DNA of 64,000 nucleotides from Chryseobacterium defluvii (GCF_003634775.1 NZ_RBXB01000002.1:558001-622000), one strand, 5' to 3'. Shown: positions 17,907 to 27,940, numbered from the stretch's first letter. Notes: generated by a model from the sequence alone, not told the origin. Translations and numbers: made by a program.

Positions 17907-19838
17907 ATGAGAAAAAAATTATTATTAGTCCTTTTTGCAATCAATTGCATTTTTATGGAAGCTCAAAAACATGAGTTTCTTGATCCGCCGAAATTTAACG
18001 ATGCAGATCTTTCCAAAACCAAGTCAGTATTAGATGAGAATGCTCCTGCGGAAATTTTATACAGATCAATATACTTTAGGGTAGATGCATCTACAGGCTT
18101 TTTACACAAAAAATATTTTTACAGGGTGAAAATTTATAACAAGGTTAAAGCAGAAGATTGGCTGAACCTTGAAGTTTCACTGTATCAGAATGGTAGCGAT
18201 CAGGAAACGTTGAATAAGATCAAAGCTTTTACCTATAATCTGGAAAACGGGACTGCGGCTTCTACTAAAGTTGAAAAAAACTCAAAATATAAAAGTAAGG
18301 AGAGTAAATATATTACCATTACGAAGTTTGCTTTTCCTAATGTAAAGGATGGTTCAATCCTTGAATATGAATATGAAGTTGTATCTCCATTCCTTTTTGC
18401 TATTCCTGAAATCCTGGTAGAAACGGATACTCCGTCATTATATACCGAATATATATTGGATAGCCCTGTTAATATTTCATACAATCTGAATTATACGGGA
18501 TCGCTTGCTCCAAAACACAGAGAGGTAGTGGAAAAATACCTGTATGGGTCTCAATACAGAACATACAGGTTTGGATATGAAAACATAAAAGGATTCAAGA
18601 CAGAAAAATTTATAAAAAACGACAGAAACTACAGAACCAAGATCAGTGCCGAATTAAATTCCACCAACTTCAGAGAATTAAAGCTATATTCATGGTCTTG
18701 GGAGCAAATTAAAGACAGATTGTATGAAAATGAAGAATTCGGAGGAGAGCTAAAGAAAACCAAGTTGGCAAAAGAAAATATGCCTCCCGGAATTTCTGAA
18801 ATGAAAAATGATACGGACAAGGCAAATGCAATTCTAGCGTATGTACAGAAAAACTTTACATGGAATAAAGATAGAGGAGTATATGTGGAAGATGGAATTA
18901 AAAAGCTTTTGGAAACTAAATTAGGAAATGCAGCTGAAATTAATCTTTTTCTGGTAATGCTTTTAAGAGAAGCCGGGTTGAAAGCTAATCCTCTTCTTAT
19001 TTCTACCGTGGACAACGGATTAATCAATTTAAATTCCCCGAATGTTTCCAATATGAATTTTGTACTTGCGGCAGTAGAAACCAAAGAAGGGTTTACTTTA
19101 TTTGATGGTACATCCAAGCAATCTTCGGCAAACGAGCTTCCTCCGAGAGACTGGAACCAGTACGGAATCCTTATTGCAAAGGAAAAAGTGAAGCAAATTG
19201 AAATGACCAATGCAAAACCAAGTTTTACCTACCTTACAGTAAATGCGAAAATCAATGAAGATGGCTCGGTTTCGGGAAGTTATTCCGATAAGGATACGGG
19301 ATCTTACGCGATGTATAATAAAGAATTTTATGATGATAATGCTGAGAAATACAAAAAGCAGTATAAGGAAAACTTCACAATAGATTTCGCAGATATTAAT
19401 TCTAAAGTACATGATAACGGGGATTTCGAAAGTACAATGAAGTTTGATTCCGAAAATATGATAGACAGGGTGGGCAAAAAGATGATCATTAACCCGATGC
19501 TTTTCTTAAATAAAAACTCCAATGAGTTCGATCAAACGGAGGAAAGAAAATATACCATCGATTTTATCTCACCATTTACAAGAGTGAAAAAAATAGAGCT
19601 TCAAATTCCGGATGGATATGCTATTGAAGAGCTTCCGAAAAATAAAAAAATCACCACTGATGATAAAGAAATAGCTTACAGCTATGTAGTGGAGCAAAAA
19701 GGAAATGTATTGGAAATCACTTCTACGACAACCGTGGCAAGCTGTGATTATCCGAAAGAATATTACCCTGCATTCAGGCAAATATGGGGAGTTGCTTCAA
19801 AAAGCGAGAACCAGGTCATAAGTTTAATTAAAAAATAA
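17907..19838 (+). CDS. DUF3857 protein with a degenerate transglutaminase-like core
   Basis: 643 residues with a signal peptide (CIFMEAQ) and the same layout as its upstream neighbour: DUF3857 domain, helical transglutaminase-like region, beta-rich C-terminus. Where the neighbour has GDCKGLTNYMKTLLDEAG, this one has GNAAEINLFLVMLLREAG, so the catalytic Cys is lost. The His position reads SNMNFVLAAV, so it is lost too. It is probably non-catalytic and may bind the same partner or substrate, or assist the neighbour. Co-transcribed, 2-nt gap. Confidence 0.83.
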   Translation: MRKKLLLVLFAINCIFMEAQKHEFLDPPKFNDADLSKTKSVLDENAPAEILYRSIYFRVDASTGFLHKKYFYRVKIYNKVKAEDWLNLEVSLYQNGSDQETLNKIKAFTYNLENGTAASTKVEKNSKYKSKESKYITITKFAFPNVKDGSILEYEYEVVSPFLFAIPEILVETDTPSLYTEYILDSPVNISYNLNYTGSLAPKHREVVEKYLYGSQYRTYRFGYENIKGFKTEKFIKNDRNYRTKISAELNSTNFRELKLYSWSWEQIKDRLYENEEFGGELKKTKLAKENMPPGISEMKNDTDKANAILAYVQKNFTWNKDRGVYVEDGIKKLLETKLGNAAEINLFLVMLLREAGLKANPLLISTVDNGLINLNSPNVSNMNFVLAAVETKEGFTLFDGTSKQSSANELPPRDWNQYGILIAKEKVKQIEMTNAKPSFTYLTVNAKINEDGSVSGSYSDKDTGSYAMYNKEFYDDNAEKYKKQYKENFTIDFADINSKVHDNGDFESTMKFDSENMIDRVGKKMIINPMLFLNKNSNEFDQTEERKYTIDFISPFTRVKKIELQIPDGYAIEELPKNKKITTDDKEIAYSYVVEQKGNVLEITSTTTVASCDYPKEYYPAFRQIWGVASKSENQVISLIKK

Positions 19839-19842
19839 CTTG

Positions 19843-19871
19843 AAAAGCTTCTAATTTTAGAAGCTTTTTTT
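19843..19871 (+). terminator. terminator of the DUF3857 pair
   Basis: AAAAGCTTCTA, loop ATTT, TAGAAGCTTTT, then T. Confidence 0.88.
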
Positions 19872-19872
19872 A

Positions 19873-19880
19873 TATATTTG
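19873..19880 (+). promoter_or_regulatory. -7 box for the DUF5684 gene
   Basis: TATATTTG, 24 nt before the ATG at 19904, directly after the terminator. Confidence 0.4.
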
Positions 19881-19903
19881 ATCGAACCATAAAAACTATT
19901 AAT

Positions 19904-20329
19904 ATGTTAACTCTATTACAAGCAGGCACTTACGACGACAGTATGGATGCCGCTTCAGGTGCCGCCGCCGCAGGAATCGGTATCGGAATGATGATTTTTT
20001 ATTTGATTTTATTCCTATTCTATGGCTATTGCATGTATAAAATTTTCCAAAAGGCAGGAAGGGAAGATGCATGGGCCGGCTTTATCCCTGTTTATAACAC
20101 GATTGTTTTACTGGATATTGTTAAAAAGCCTATATGGTGGATTATTCTATTCTTTATTCCTTTGGTAAATATATATGCGGCATGGGTGGTCTATGACAGA
20201 CTGGCTAAGGGCTTCAATAAAGAAACGCCATTATACACCATTCTTTTACTCATCCTCGGATTTATTTTTATTCCGGTTTTAGCCTTTGGGAATGACGCCT
20301 ATGATAAAAACAGGATACCCAATGATTAA
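19904..20329 (+). CDS. DUF5684 small membrane protein
   Basis: 141 residues. An Ala/Gly-rich N-terminus precedes the first membrane helix (about 24-45). Then come the family hallmarks KIFQKAGREDAWAGFIPVYN and VKKPIWWIILFFIPLVNIY, and a final hydrophobic segment LLLILGFIFIPVLAFG. The layout, membrane helix then KAG-WAxxIPxYN then a Trp-rich helix, is that of DUF5684 proteins, which are common in Bacteroidota and have no known function. It has its own promoter box and terminator. Confidence 0.75.
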   Translation: MLTLLQAGTYDDSMDAASGAAAAGIGIGMMIFYLILFLFYGYCMYKIFQKAGREDAWAGFIPVYNTIVLLDIVKKPIWWIILFFIPLVNIYAAWVVYDRLAKGFNKETPLYTILLLILGFIFIPVLAFGNDAYDKNRIPND

Positions 20330-20353
20330 AAAATTTTAAAAAAATATCTAAGA

Positions 20354-20377
20354 ACCATTCATTTTTGAATGGTTTTT
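20354..20377 (+). terminator. terminator of the DUF5684 gene
   Basis: ACCATTCA, loop TTTT, TGAATGGT, then T-run. Confidence 0.85.
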
Positions 20378-20401
20378 GCATTCATATGGGAAATCAAAAT
20401 T

Positions 20402-21226
20402 ATGAAAAATACTATTGCTGTTCTGGCAGCTTCTTCCTTTCTCATGTTTACTGCCTGTAAAAAGAATGAAGTTAAAAATGACCTGACAAAAACAGAAGTT
20501 AATACTCCCCAACCCTTTACAACGGATTCCGTAACAATCAACGATTCTATAAAAGTGAGTGATTCCTTAACGTTGAAATACACTTCAAAATTATTGGTTT
20601 TCCCAACTATAACAGATAAAAAGCTTTTGGATAGTATTTATTTCAGTAATAAAGATGTAAAAGATTATTCAAAAGAAGGTTTGAAGGCATATCTGGAAGA
20701 GGAAAAAAACAAATATTATAATTCCATAAAAAATGACAGTAAAGACTGGATGTCAGGAATGACCTATTCTCAGCAATGGTATACCAATTCGGCAATGAAT
20801 TTAAAGTCTGATACGAATGATTATCTACATATCCAATATGTCGGAAGTTCTTATGAAGGAGGAGCCCATGATAATTACGGATTTTCGGAAAGGGTATTTG
20901 ATTTGAAAAACAATAAAAAAGTAGAGTTGAAAGACATTACCTCAATGCCAGAAAAGAAGCTTGAAGCATTATTGATGAAGAATATCAATACCATCCACAG
21001 CGGAACTACCGGCTCCGAAGGTGAGATTAAAAACTCTGAAATGCTTTTAGTGGAAGTGATTCCGGTGACGAGTAATTTCTATTTTGATGAGAAAAACCTT
21101 TATTTCCATTATAGTCCTTATGAAATTGCTGCCTTTGCGGCAGGGGATATCATCATTCCAATTTCGTGGCAAGAGCTGGAGGGGACGCTGGATCCAAAGT
21201 TTAAAGAAAGAATGAAAATTAAATAA
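20402..21226 (+). CDS. lipoprotein with a DUF3298 / RsiV-like domain
   Basis: 274 residues from the ATG at 20402; the frame is open to 20369 but that part lies in the terminator. Lipobox LMFTACKK gives lipidated Cys at about residue 18. The C-terminal half carries SSYEGGAHDNYGF and FHYSPYEIAAFAAGDIIIPISW, typical of the DUF3298 domain of RsiV, PdaC and related envelope proteins. RsiV of Bacillus senses lysozyme, but no sigma factor gene is adjacent, so only a periplasmic lipoprotein role can be inferred. Confidence 0.8.
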   Translation: MKNTIAVLAASSFLMFTACKKNEVKNDLTKTEVNTPQPFTTDSVTINDSIKVSDSLTLKYTSKLLVFPTITDKKLLDSIYFSNKDVKDYSKEGLKAYLEEEKNKYYNSIKNDSKDWMSGMTYSQQWYTNSAMNLKSDTNDYLHIQYVGSSYEGGAHDNYGFSERVFDLKNNKKVELKDITSMPEKKLEALLMKNINTIHSGTTGSEGEIKNSEMLLVEVIPVTSNFYFDEKNLYFHYSPYEIAAFAAGDIIIPISWQELEGTLDPKFKERMKIK

Positions 21227-21227
21227 C

Positions 21228-21262
21228 AATAATGCTTCCGGAATAGGAAGCATTATTTATTT
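21228..21262 (+). terminator. terminator of the DUF3298 lipoprotein
   Basis: AATAATGCTTCC, loop GGAATA, GGAAGCATTATT, weak T-run. The box TATTTTTG at 21258-21265 could be a -7 element for the next gene, but it would leave almost no leader. Confidence 0.7.
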
Positions 21263-21270
21263 TTGTACCA

Positions 21271-22122
21271 ATGGAAAAAGTAGCCTTCATTATCAATCCT
21301 TTTTCAGCTAAAAAGAATTATCAGCCTTTTCTCAATGAGCTTAAGAAGAAAGTGGATCAGCCACTATATTATATTTCTGAATCTATTGAGGGAACCGATG
21401 AGTTTATACAGAAAAATTTTAATGAAGTAGACATTTTCGTAGCGATAGGCGGTGACGGAACTATTTCCACCGTAGCGAGAAATCTCATTCATACAAATAA
21501 AATTCTGGGAATTTTTCCGGCAGGTTCAGGAAATGGATTTTCCAACGAGACTCAATTCAGTAAAAACTTAGATGAGTTGATTGGAAAAATAAAAGCCGGT
21601 AATTCCAGGAAAATAGACACTTTTACAGTAAATGACAGACTTTCCATTAATGTTTCCGGAACGGGATTCGACGGGAAAGTAGTTAAAGAATTTGAAAAAA
21701 CGGACAGAGGCTTCAAAAACTATATTAAAGTTTCCCTGAAAACATTTTTCAAGTATAAGCCTATTAAAGTTAAATTTTTCGAAGAGGCTTATCAAAAATA
21801 TAATGGGAAATATTTAATGCTTACTATTGCCAATACCCGCCAGTTTGGAAACAATGCTTATATTGCTCCCCAGGCAAGTAAAAGTGACGGGAAAGTAGAT
21901 GTTGTGCTGGTGAAAAAATTTCCGTTGACCTATTCCCCGCTTTTTGCATTCAGGATGTTTACCAAGAAATTAAAAGATGATGACTATGTTACCTACCTTT
22001 CTGTTTCCGAAATTGAATTTAAAGTCAATACCAAAAACTGGCACCTGGATGGGGAATTTAATAAAATAAAATCCCCTATTCATGTAAAAGTACAGCCCTC
22101 CAGCCTGAATATACTTACTTAA
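21271..22122 (+). CDS. diacylglycerol/lipid kinase family protein (YegS-like)
   Basis: 283 residues with the DAGK catalytic fold. Visible elements: VAFIINPFSAKKN at the N-terminus, the nucleotide-binding GGDGTISTVARNLI, and GIFPAGSGNGFSNE. The C-terminal beta domain includes ANTRQFGNNAYIAPQA. It should phosphorylate a lipid or sphingoid alcohol with ATP at the inner membrane face; this phylum makes sphingolipids, so diacylglycerol is not the only candidate. It is followed 40 nt later by the sulfatase gene. Confidence 0.88.
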   Translation: MEKVAFIINPFSAKKNYQPFLNELKKKVDQPLYYISESIEGTDEFIQKNFNEVDIFVAIGGDGTISTVARNLIHTNKILGIFPAGSGNGFSNETQFSKNLDELIGKIKAGNSRKIDTFTVNDRLSINVSGTGFDGKVVKEFEKTDRGFKNYIKVSLKTFFKYKPIKVKFFEEAYQKYNGKYLMLTIANTRQFGNNAYIAPQASKSDGKVDVVLVKKFPLTYSPLFAFRMFTKKLKDDDYVTYLSVSEIEFKVNTKNWHLDGEFNKIKSPIHVKVQPSSLNILT

Positions 22123-22162
22123 ATATTTTTTCTAAATTTATACATCATCAAACTTTAAAAAA

Positions 22163-23752
22163 ATGTTTTCAAGAGTATTGCTTATAATTTCTGCCGCTTT
22201 GGTGATTTCCTGTAATGCAAATAAAAAAATCGCTTCAGGGAATAAAGATTCTCAAAAGCCGAATATCATATTTATCATGACAGATGATCATGCTAAAAAA
22301 GCAATGAGTGCTTACTCTGATGATCTCATTAAAACCCCGAATCTTGATAGGATTGCAAAAGAAGGGATACAGTTTGATAACGCCTTTGTTACCAATTCTT
22401 TATGTGGGCCTTCTAGAGCTGTTTTCTTAACAGGTAAATACAGTCATATCAATGGTTTTAGAGCTAATTTTGATAAATTTAATGGAGATCAGCCTACTTT
22501 ACCTAAATACCTGAAGACAGCAGGATATTACACCGCAATTGTAGGAAAATGGCATTTGGTGTCAATTCCCCAGGGATTTGATGAATATAGTATAATGATT
22601 GATCAGGGTGAATATTATTCGCCCAGATTTTTCGATGGTAAAGATACTGTTTCTGTGAAAGGATATGCTACAGATATTATTACGGATAAGGCGATCAAAA
22701 TTTTAGAACAACAAAAAGATAGTGGTAAGCCCGTTTTCCTTATGGTACATCAAAAAGCACCGCATCGTGATTGGATGCCCAACGTTAGTGATCTGGAAAA
22801 CTCCAAAGAAAAATATTACCAATTGCCGGAAACATTCTTTGACGATTACAAAAATAGAACTCAGGCTGCTTCATTGGCAGATATGAGGATTGAAGATCTG
22901 TTTTTAGGATATGATCTTAAATTGTATCTCAAAAATCCGCAGGAAGAAACAAACAGTGGTGGAGACAAAAACTCTGCAAAGAATTCATATAATTGGCTTT
23001 TAAGTGAATATGAATCTATGACTACTGTTCAAAAAGCGATGTGGGATAAATATTATAAGCCTATTTCAGATGCATATTATGCTGATAAGCCGATAGGCGA
23101 TGAGTTGGTAAAATGGAAATATAACCGTTTTATGAATGATTACCTTAAGACAGTGAAATCTGTAGATGATAATGTCGGAAGATTGTTGGAATATCTGGAT
23201 AAAAAAGATTTGTCAGAAAATACATTAATTATTTATACCTCAGATCAGGGTTTTTTCCTGGGGGAACATGGGTGGTTTGATAAAAGATTTATGTATGAGC
23301 CATCTTTAACAATGCCTTTGGTAATGCGATATCCTGCAAAAATTAAAAAAAATATTAAGACAGATAAATTAGTACAAAATCTGGATTTGGCTCCCACCAT
23401 TCTGAAAGCAGCGGGATTGCAGGTTCCAGAAGAAATGCAAGGGAAGTCTCTTGATGTTTTCTTTCAGGGAAAATCTCCGGAAAACTGGAAAGATAAGATT
23501 TACTACCATTTTTATGAGAGCAATGCATGGCATCAGGTTCAGAAGCATTTTGGCATCCGTACCCGGCAATACAAGCTCATCTATTTTTATGATCTGAAAG
23601 ATTGGGAATTATATGATCTTGAAAAAGACCCGAATGAAATTAATAATGTTTATAAAAACCCTGAATATCAGCATGTAAATGCCCATCTTAAAAAGGAACT
23701 GAAGTCTTTGATTATAAAGTATAAAGATTCTTCGGCAACAAATTTTAATTAA
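22163..23752 (+). CDS. sulfatase, lipoprotein
   Basis: 529 residues of the formylglycine-dependent sulfatase family. Lipobox VISCNAN with Cys 17. Metal-binding DD at 41-42 (IIFIMTDDHA). The modified residue is C81 in LCGPSRAVFLTGKYSH, a textbook CxPSR motif that needs conversion to formylglycine. IVGKWHL and YTSDQGFFLGEHGW supply further metal and substrate residues. It is anchored in the envelope and probably cleaves sulfate from a glycan. No SusCD pair or glycoside hydrolase is nearby, so the substrate is unknown. Confidence 0.88.
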   Translation: MFSRVLLIISAALVISCNANKKIASGNKDSQKPNIIFIMTDDHAKKAMSAYSDDLIKTPNLDRIAKEGIQFDNAFVTNSLCGPSRAVFLTGKYSHINGFRANFDKFNGDQPTLPKYLKTAGYYTAIVGKWHLVSIPQGFDEYSIMIDQGEYYSPRFFDGKDTVSVKGYATDIITDKAIKILEQQKDSGKPVFLMVHQKAPHRDWMPNVSDLENSKEKYYQLPETFFDDYKNRTQAASLADMRIEDLFLGYDLKLYLKNPQEETNSGGDKNSAKNSYNWLLSEYESMTTVQKAMWDKYYKPISDAYYADKPIGDELVKWKYNRFMNDYLKTVKSVDDNVGRLLEYLDKKDLSENTLIIYTSDQGFFLGEHGWFDKRFMYEPSLTMPLVMRYPAKIKKNIKTDKLVQNLDLAPTILKAAGLQVPEEMQGKSLDVFFQGKSPENWKDKIYYHFYESNAWHQVQKHFGIRTRQYKLIYFYDLKDWELYDLEKDPNEINNVYKNPEYQHVNAHLKKELKSLIIKYKDSSATNFN

Positions 23753-23759
23753 ATTTAAA

Positions 23760-25040
23760 TCAAACCTCCAGCTTTTTTTCAATTTCATATGGATGATCCA
23801 GGCAATATTTCAATTGTTTTTTATCCAGTTGCTTTTCCCAGTTGGCAACCACTACCGTTGCTACAGAATTTCCGATTACATTTGTCAAAGCACGGCATTC
23901 GCTCATAAATTTATCAATTCCTAAAATTAAGGTCATCCCGGCAATCGGGATTTCAGGAACAACCGCTAATGTTGCAGCTAAAGTAACAAATCCTGCTCCG
24001 GTAACTCCTGCAGCTCCTTTAGAGCTCAGCATCGCTACCAGAAGAAGCATGATCTGCTTTTCAATAGGAAGGTGGATGTTTAATGCCTGAGCAATGAATA
24101 ATGAAGCAAGGGTCATGTAAATATTAGTTCCATCCAGATTAAAAGAATAGCCTGTAGGAACAACCAGACCAACAATAGCCCTGGAACAGCCTGCTTTTTC
24201 CAGTTTTTCCATAACCCCAGGAAGAGCGGATTCGGAAGAGCTGGTTCCTAAAACCAACAGAAGCTCTTCTTTTAGATAATACATCAGCTTAAAGATATTG
24301 AAGCCGTTGTACCATGCTACAACTCCCAAAATCAGAACAATAAAAAGGATGGAGGTAATATAAAAAGTCCCCACAAGAAAAATCAGATTCAATACAGAAT
24401 GAAGTCCATATTTCCCGATCGTGAAAGCCATTGCTCCAAAAGCTCCTATCGGGGCCAGCTTCATCAGCATATGTACAATTTTAAAGACCGGAGCGGAAAG
24501 ATCCTGTAAAAACGCTGTAACCTTATGACTTTTTTGTTTCGTTAAAACTAATGCCACACCCATTAAAATGGCAACTAATAATACCTGCAGGATATTTTCT
24601 CCCACTAACGGACTGAACAATGTTTCCGGAATAATATTCATAATAAATCCGGTAAGGGTAGATTCGTGGGCTTTTTGCTGATATTGAGAAACATCTCCTG
24701 AAAGCGTGGCGGGATCAATATTCAATCCGGCTCCCGGCTGCAGTATATTTCCAACCACTAAACCAATAATCAGGGCAAGGGTAGAAAAAGTAAAAAAATA
24801 AATCATGGCTTTTATAGCAATTCTTCCCACTTTTTTCAAATCCGTCATATGAGCGATTCCCAGTGTAAGGGTGATGAAAATCACCGGAGCAATAATCATT
24901 TTTACCAATTTGATAAAACCGTCACCCAACGGTTTCATTTTTTCTCCTATTTCAGGATAGAATCTTCCTAATAATATTCCCGCAATAATGGCGATGATAA
25001 CCTGGAAATAAAGTTGCTGGTAGAATTTTTTTGTTTTCAA
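23760..25040 (-). CDS. dicarboxylate/amino acid:cation symporter
   Basis: 426 residues of the DAACS family (GltP/DctA type), an inner-membrane importer driven by H+ or Na+. Hallmarks: the serine-rich hairpin [20 protein letters not shown], the NMDGT-like [16 protein letters not shown], and [22 protein letters not shown]. About eight membrane segments plus two re-entrant loops. Sequence does not separate glutamate/aspartate from C4-dicarboxylate transport. It ends only 7 nt from the convergent sulfatase gene, with no clear terminator between. Confidence 0.92.
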   Translation of the reverse strand: MKTKKFYQQLYFQVIIAIIAGILLGRFYPEIGEKMKPLGDGFIKLVKMIIAPVIFITLTLGIAHMTDLKKVGRIAIKAMIYFFTFSTLALIIGLVVGNILQPGAGLNIDPATLSGDVSQYQQKAHESTLTGFIMNIIPETLFSPLVGENILQVLLVAILMGVALVLTKQKSHKVTAFLQDLSAPVFKIVHMLMKLAPIGAFGAMAFTIGKYGLHSVLNLIFLVGTFYITSILFIVLILGVVAWYNGFNIFKLMYYLKEELLLVLGTSSSESALPGVMEKLEKAGCSRAIVGLVVPTGYSFNLDGTNIYMTLASLFIAQALNIHLPIEKQIMLLLVAMLSSKGAAGVTGAGFVTLAATLAVVPEIPIAGMTLILGIDKFMSECRALTNVIGNSVATVVVANWEKQLDKKQLKYCLDHPYEIEKKLEV

Positions 25041-25109
25041 AAGAAATAATGATGTTTTAAAAAACGAAAATTATGAAAATTACTTAGAAAAACAGGATAG
25101 AAGTAAGTG

Positions 25110-25147
25110 AAATTTATGGCGGAGCTGAAAGCCCCGCCATAAATTTT
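25110..25147 (-). terminator. GC-rich hairpin after the gamma-glutamyltransferase gene
   Basis: AAATTTATGGCGG (25110-25122) pairs with 25134-25146. Inside, GCT/AGC pairs around loop GAA with one A-C mismatch. Core nearly identical to the 11350 hairpin. Placed as terminator for ggt. Confidence 0.7.
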
Positions 25148-25180
25148 ATATATCCTTTTAAATGCTTTGACCTTTAATAA

Positions 25181-26869
25181 TTACTCCACTGCAACAGAAT
25201 CATCACCGCGTCCGTCAGCTACAGCATGAATATTCCCGTTATCATCAATTAAGATCATCTCTGTTCTTCCCAGTTGTCTTACTTTATTGAAAACATATCC
25301 TTTTTTGGTAAGCTCGGAAATGGTCGATTCAGGGAAGTTTTCTTCTGCCATCACGCTTTCGGGCAGCCATTGGTGATGAAATTTAGGGGCATTTACAGAA
25401 ATATTTGCACTTTGTTTAAAGTCAACAATATTTACAATAGACTGGTAGACGGAAGTAGGAATAGTAGTCCCTCCCGGTGTTCCCACTACCATATAAGGCT
25501 TTCCGTTTTTCAGCAGGATAGTAGGAGTCATGGATGAAAGCATTCTCTTATGAGGTCGTATGGAATTGGCTTCCCCACCAATTGCGCCAAACATATTGGG
25601 AACTCCCGGCTTTATCGAGAAATCATCCATCTCGTTATTTAAAAAGAAACCTGCTCCCGAAACGACCACTTTACTGCCGTATAGCCCATTAAGGGTGGTC
25701 GTTACGGAAGCTGCATTACCTTCCTTATCAATAACGGAAATATGAGTGGTTTCTGTAGATTCTTTTGGTTGAGGAGTGATTTTTCCTACCTCTGAACTCG
25801 GTGTAGCTTTATGAAAACTAAAACTTTTCCATCTGCTTTTTAAATATTCATCGGAGATGAGATAGCTGGTTTTATCATCGATAAAATCAGGGTCACCCAT
25901 ATATTCGGCCCTGTCTGCGAATGCTCTTCTTTCTGCTTCAATCATGATCTGTACCGCCTCCGTAGAGTTTTGCTGATATTTTCCCAGGTTTTCATAACCT
26001 GCCATTTTCAGCATTTGAGCTAAAAGGATTCCGCCACTGGAAGGTAAAGGCATAGAGACAATATGATTGTCCTTATAGCCAAACTCCAGAGCCTTCCTGA
26101 CAGCAACTTTATAGTTTTTCAGGTCTTCAAGACTAATGATGCCATTTCCTTTTTTCATCTCAGCAACTAAAAGATCTGCTGTTTTTCCTTCATAAAATCC
26201 TTTGGCTCCTGATTTTTGGATTAATTTCAAGGTTTCGGCCAGTTCTTTCTGAATCAAAATGTCTCCGGCTTTCCATGGGGTATTTTTTACGAAAGCAATA
26301 GAGGAGGTATTATGTTTTTGAAATATTTCCTTATGAACATTTAATAAATTGGCTTCCTGTTCCGTAATGGAAAACCCTTTTTCAGCAAGATCAATCGCAG
26401 GCTGAATGAGCTTTTCCATGGGAAGTTTACAATGCTTTAAAGTAGCAAAAAATCCGGCAACACTTCCGGGAACTCCAACAGCCAATCTTCCGTTTTGTGA
26501 CCAATCTGTATTCGCTTTTCCTTTTTTATCCACATACATATCCCTTGTAGCTTTTTCAGGGGCTGTTTCACGGTAGTCTATCGTAAATTTTTCCCCGGTA
26601 TTCTTAACGCCAACAAGAAAACCGCCGCCGCCAATGTTCCCTGCCTGAGGATAAACAACAGCTAAAGCATATTGGGTAGCGACAACAGCATCATAGGCAT
26701 TTCCACCTATTTTCAGAATCCTGGCTCCGGCTTCACTGGCTAAAGGATGTGCCGATATAACTACTCCTTTATTCTTTACTTTTACTTCCTTTACAATATT
26801 AATATCGGTAAATTGAGCCCATAAAAATTGGCACAGTAAAAGTGTCCCGGCAAGAAATATATTTTTCAT
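25181..26869 (-). CDS. ggt: gamma-glutamyltransferase
   Basis: Periplasmic enzyme that hydrolyses glutathione or transfers its gamma-glutamyl group. 562 residues from the ATG at 26869 (MKNIFLAGTLLLCQFLWAQ, a signal peptide); an upstream in-frame start at 26911 only adds an unlikely leader. It is made as a proenzyme: the large subunit is followed by the autocleavage and nucleophile Thr at 374 (ETTHISVIDKEGNA), then SGAGFFLNNEMDDFS and the substrate-binding MLSSMTPTILLKNGKP. GTPGGTTIPTSV near the end supplies the oxyanion-type loop. Confidence 0.93.
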   Translation of the reverse strand: MKNIFLAGTLLLCQFLWAQFTDINIVKEVKVKNKGVVISAHPLASEAGARILKIGGNAYDAVVATQYALAVVYPQAGNIGGGGFLVGVKNTGEKFTIDYRETAPEKATRDMYVDKKGKANTDWSQNGRLAVGVPGSVAGFFATLKHCKLPMEKLIQPAIDLAEKGFSITEQEANLLNVHKEIFQKHNTSSIAFVKNTPWKAGDILIQKELAETLKLIQKSGAKGFYEGKTADLLVAEMKKGNGIISLEDLKNYKVAVRKALEFGYKDNHIVSMPLPSSGGILLAQMLKMAGYENLGKYQQNSTEAVQIMIEAERRAFADRAEYMGDPDFIDDKTSYLISDEYLKSRWKSFSFHKATPSSEVGKITPQPKESTETTHISVIDKEGNAASVTTTLNGLYGSKVVVSGAGFFLNNEMDDFSIKPGVPNMFGAIGGEANSIRPHKRMLSSMTPTILLKNGKPYMVVGTPGGTTIPTSVYQSIVNIVDFKQSANISVNAPKFHHQWLPESVMAEENFPESTISELTKKGYVFNKVRQLGRTEMILIDDNGNIHAVADGRGDDSVAVE

Positions 26870-26937
26870 ATTCGGATGTTTAAAACAAAAGTATGAAATA
26901 TTGTTCTGCACAAGTGTGCCGATTTGCCTGATTTTTT

Positions 26938-26945
26938 TACTTTTG
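26938..26945 (+). promoter_or_regulatory. -7 box of the threonine dehydrogenase gene
   Basis: TACTTTTG matches TAnnTTTG, 29 nt before the ATG at 26975. Confidence 0.5.
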
Positions 26946-26974
26946 TAGAATTCTAAAATCTAAAAAATCTAAAA

Positions 26975-27940
26975 ATGGAGTCCTATACGGAAAAAATACT
27001 TATTACAGGTGCATTAGGCCAGATAGGCACCGAACTTACGAACAGGCTTGTTGAAATTCACGGTGCGGATAATGTGGTTGCTTCCGGATTAGACAGATGG
27101 CAGAAGGGGATTACTTCTGCCGGATACTATGAAAGAATGGATGTAACGAATACCCAATTGGTAAGACAGGTAATCAAAGATTATGATATCACTACTGTGT
27201 ACCACTTGGCTTCGCTACTTTCCGGAACGTCAGAAAAGCAACCGATTTTTGCATGGAAACTAAACTTAGAACCTCTTCTTCACTTTTGTGAAATGGCAAA
27301 AGAAGGATTGATCAAAAAAATCTTCTGGCCAAGTTCAATCGCTGTTTTTGGAAAAGGAATTCCTAAGGAAAATGTAGGGCAGGATGTAGTTTTGAATCCG
27401 ACTACAGTATATGGGATTTCCAAAATGGCAGGGGAAAAATGGTGTGAGTATTATTTTGATAAGCATGGAGTAGATGTAAGAAGTATAAGATATCCTGGAC
27501 TGATCTCTTGGAAAACTCCTGCGGGGGGTGGAACTACGGATTATGCTGTGGAAATTTTCTATGAAGCAGTAGAAGAAGGAAAGTACACAAGCTTTATTTC
27601 AGAGAATACGGCAATGCCGATGCTATACATGGATGATGCTATCAATGCTACATTAAAGCTGATGGAGGCTCCTAAGGAAAGCTTAACCGTACATTCATCC
27701 TATAACTTAGGTGGAATGTCATTTACACCAAAAGAACTGGCAGAGGAAATCAAGAAAGAAATCCCTGATTTTACAATTGATTATCAACCGGATTTCAGAC
27801 AGGCGATTGCAGATTCATGGCCTGCTTCCATTGATGACACAATTGCGAAAAAAGATTGGGGCCTTACTTATGATTTCGGAATTGCTGAAATGTCAAAGGA
27901 TATGATCAAAAATTTAAAAGTAAAACTGAATAAAAATTAA
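26975..27940 (+). CDS. NAD-dependent L-threonine 3-dehydrogenase, SDR type
   Basis: 321 residues of the extended short-chain dehydrogenase family. N-terminal Rossmann motif ITGALGQIGTEL, then WPSSIAVFG with the catalytic Ser/Thr, and YGISKMAGE with the Tyr/Lys pair. The stretch YPGLISWKTPAGGGTTDYAV is characteristic of UDP-galactose-epimerase-like threonine dehydrogenases known from Flavobacteriia, which oxidise L-threonine to 2-amino-3-ketobutyrate. An enzyme acting on another substrate is possible but less likely. Confidence 0.82.
   Translation: MESYTEKILITGALGQIGTELTNRLVEIHGADNVVASGLDRWQKGITSAGYYERMDVTNTQLVRQVIKDYDITTVYHLASLLSGTSEKQPIFAWKLNLEPLLHFCEMAKEGLIKKIFWPSSIAVFGKGIPKENVGQDVVLNPTTVYGISKMAGEKWCEYYFDKHGVDVRSIRYPGLISWKTPAGGGTTDYAVEIFYEAVEEGKYTSFISENTAMPMLYMDDAINATLKLMEAPKESLTVHSSYNLGGMSFTPKELAEEIKKEIPDFTIDYQPDFRQAIADSWPASIDDTIAKKDWGLTYDFGIAEMSKDMIKNLKVKLNKN

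Noticed and set aside
17315..19412. Several minus-strand ORFs across the DUF3857 genes
   Set aside because: All lie inside clear coding sequence on the other strand; their compositions are those of frame shadows.
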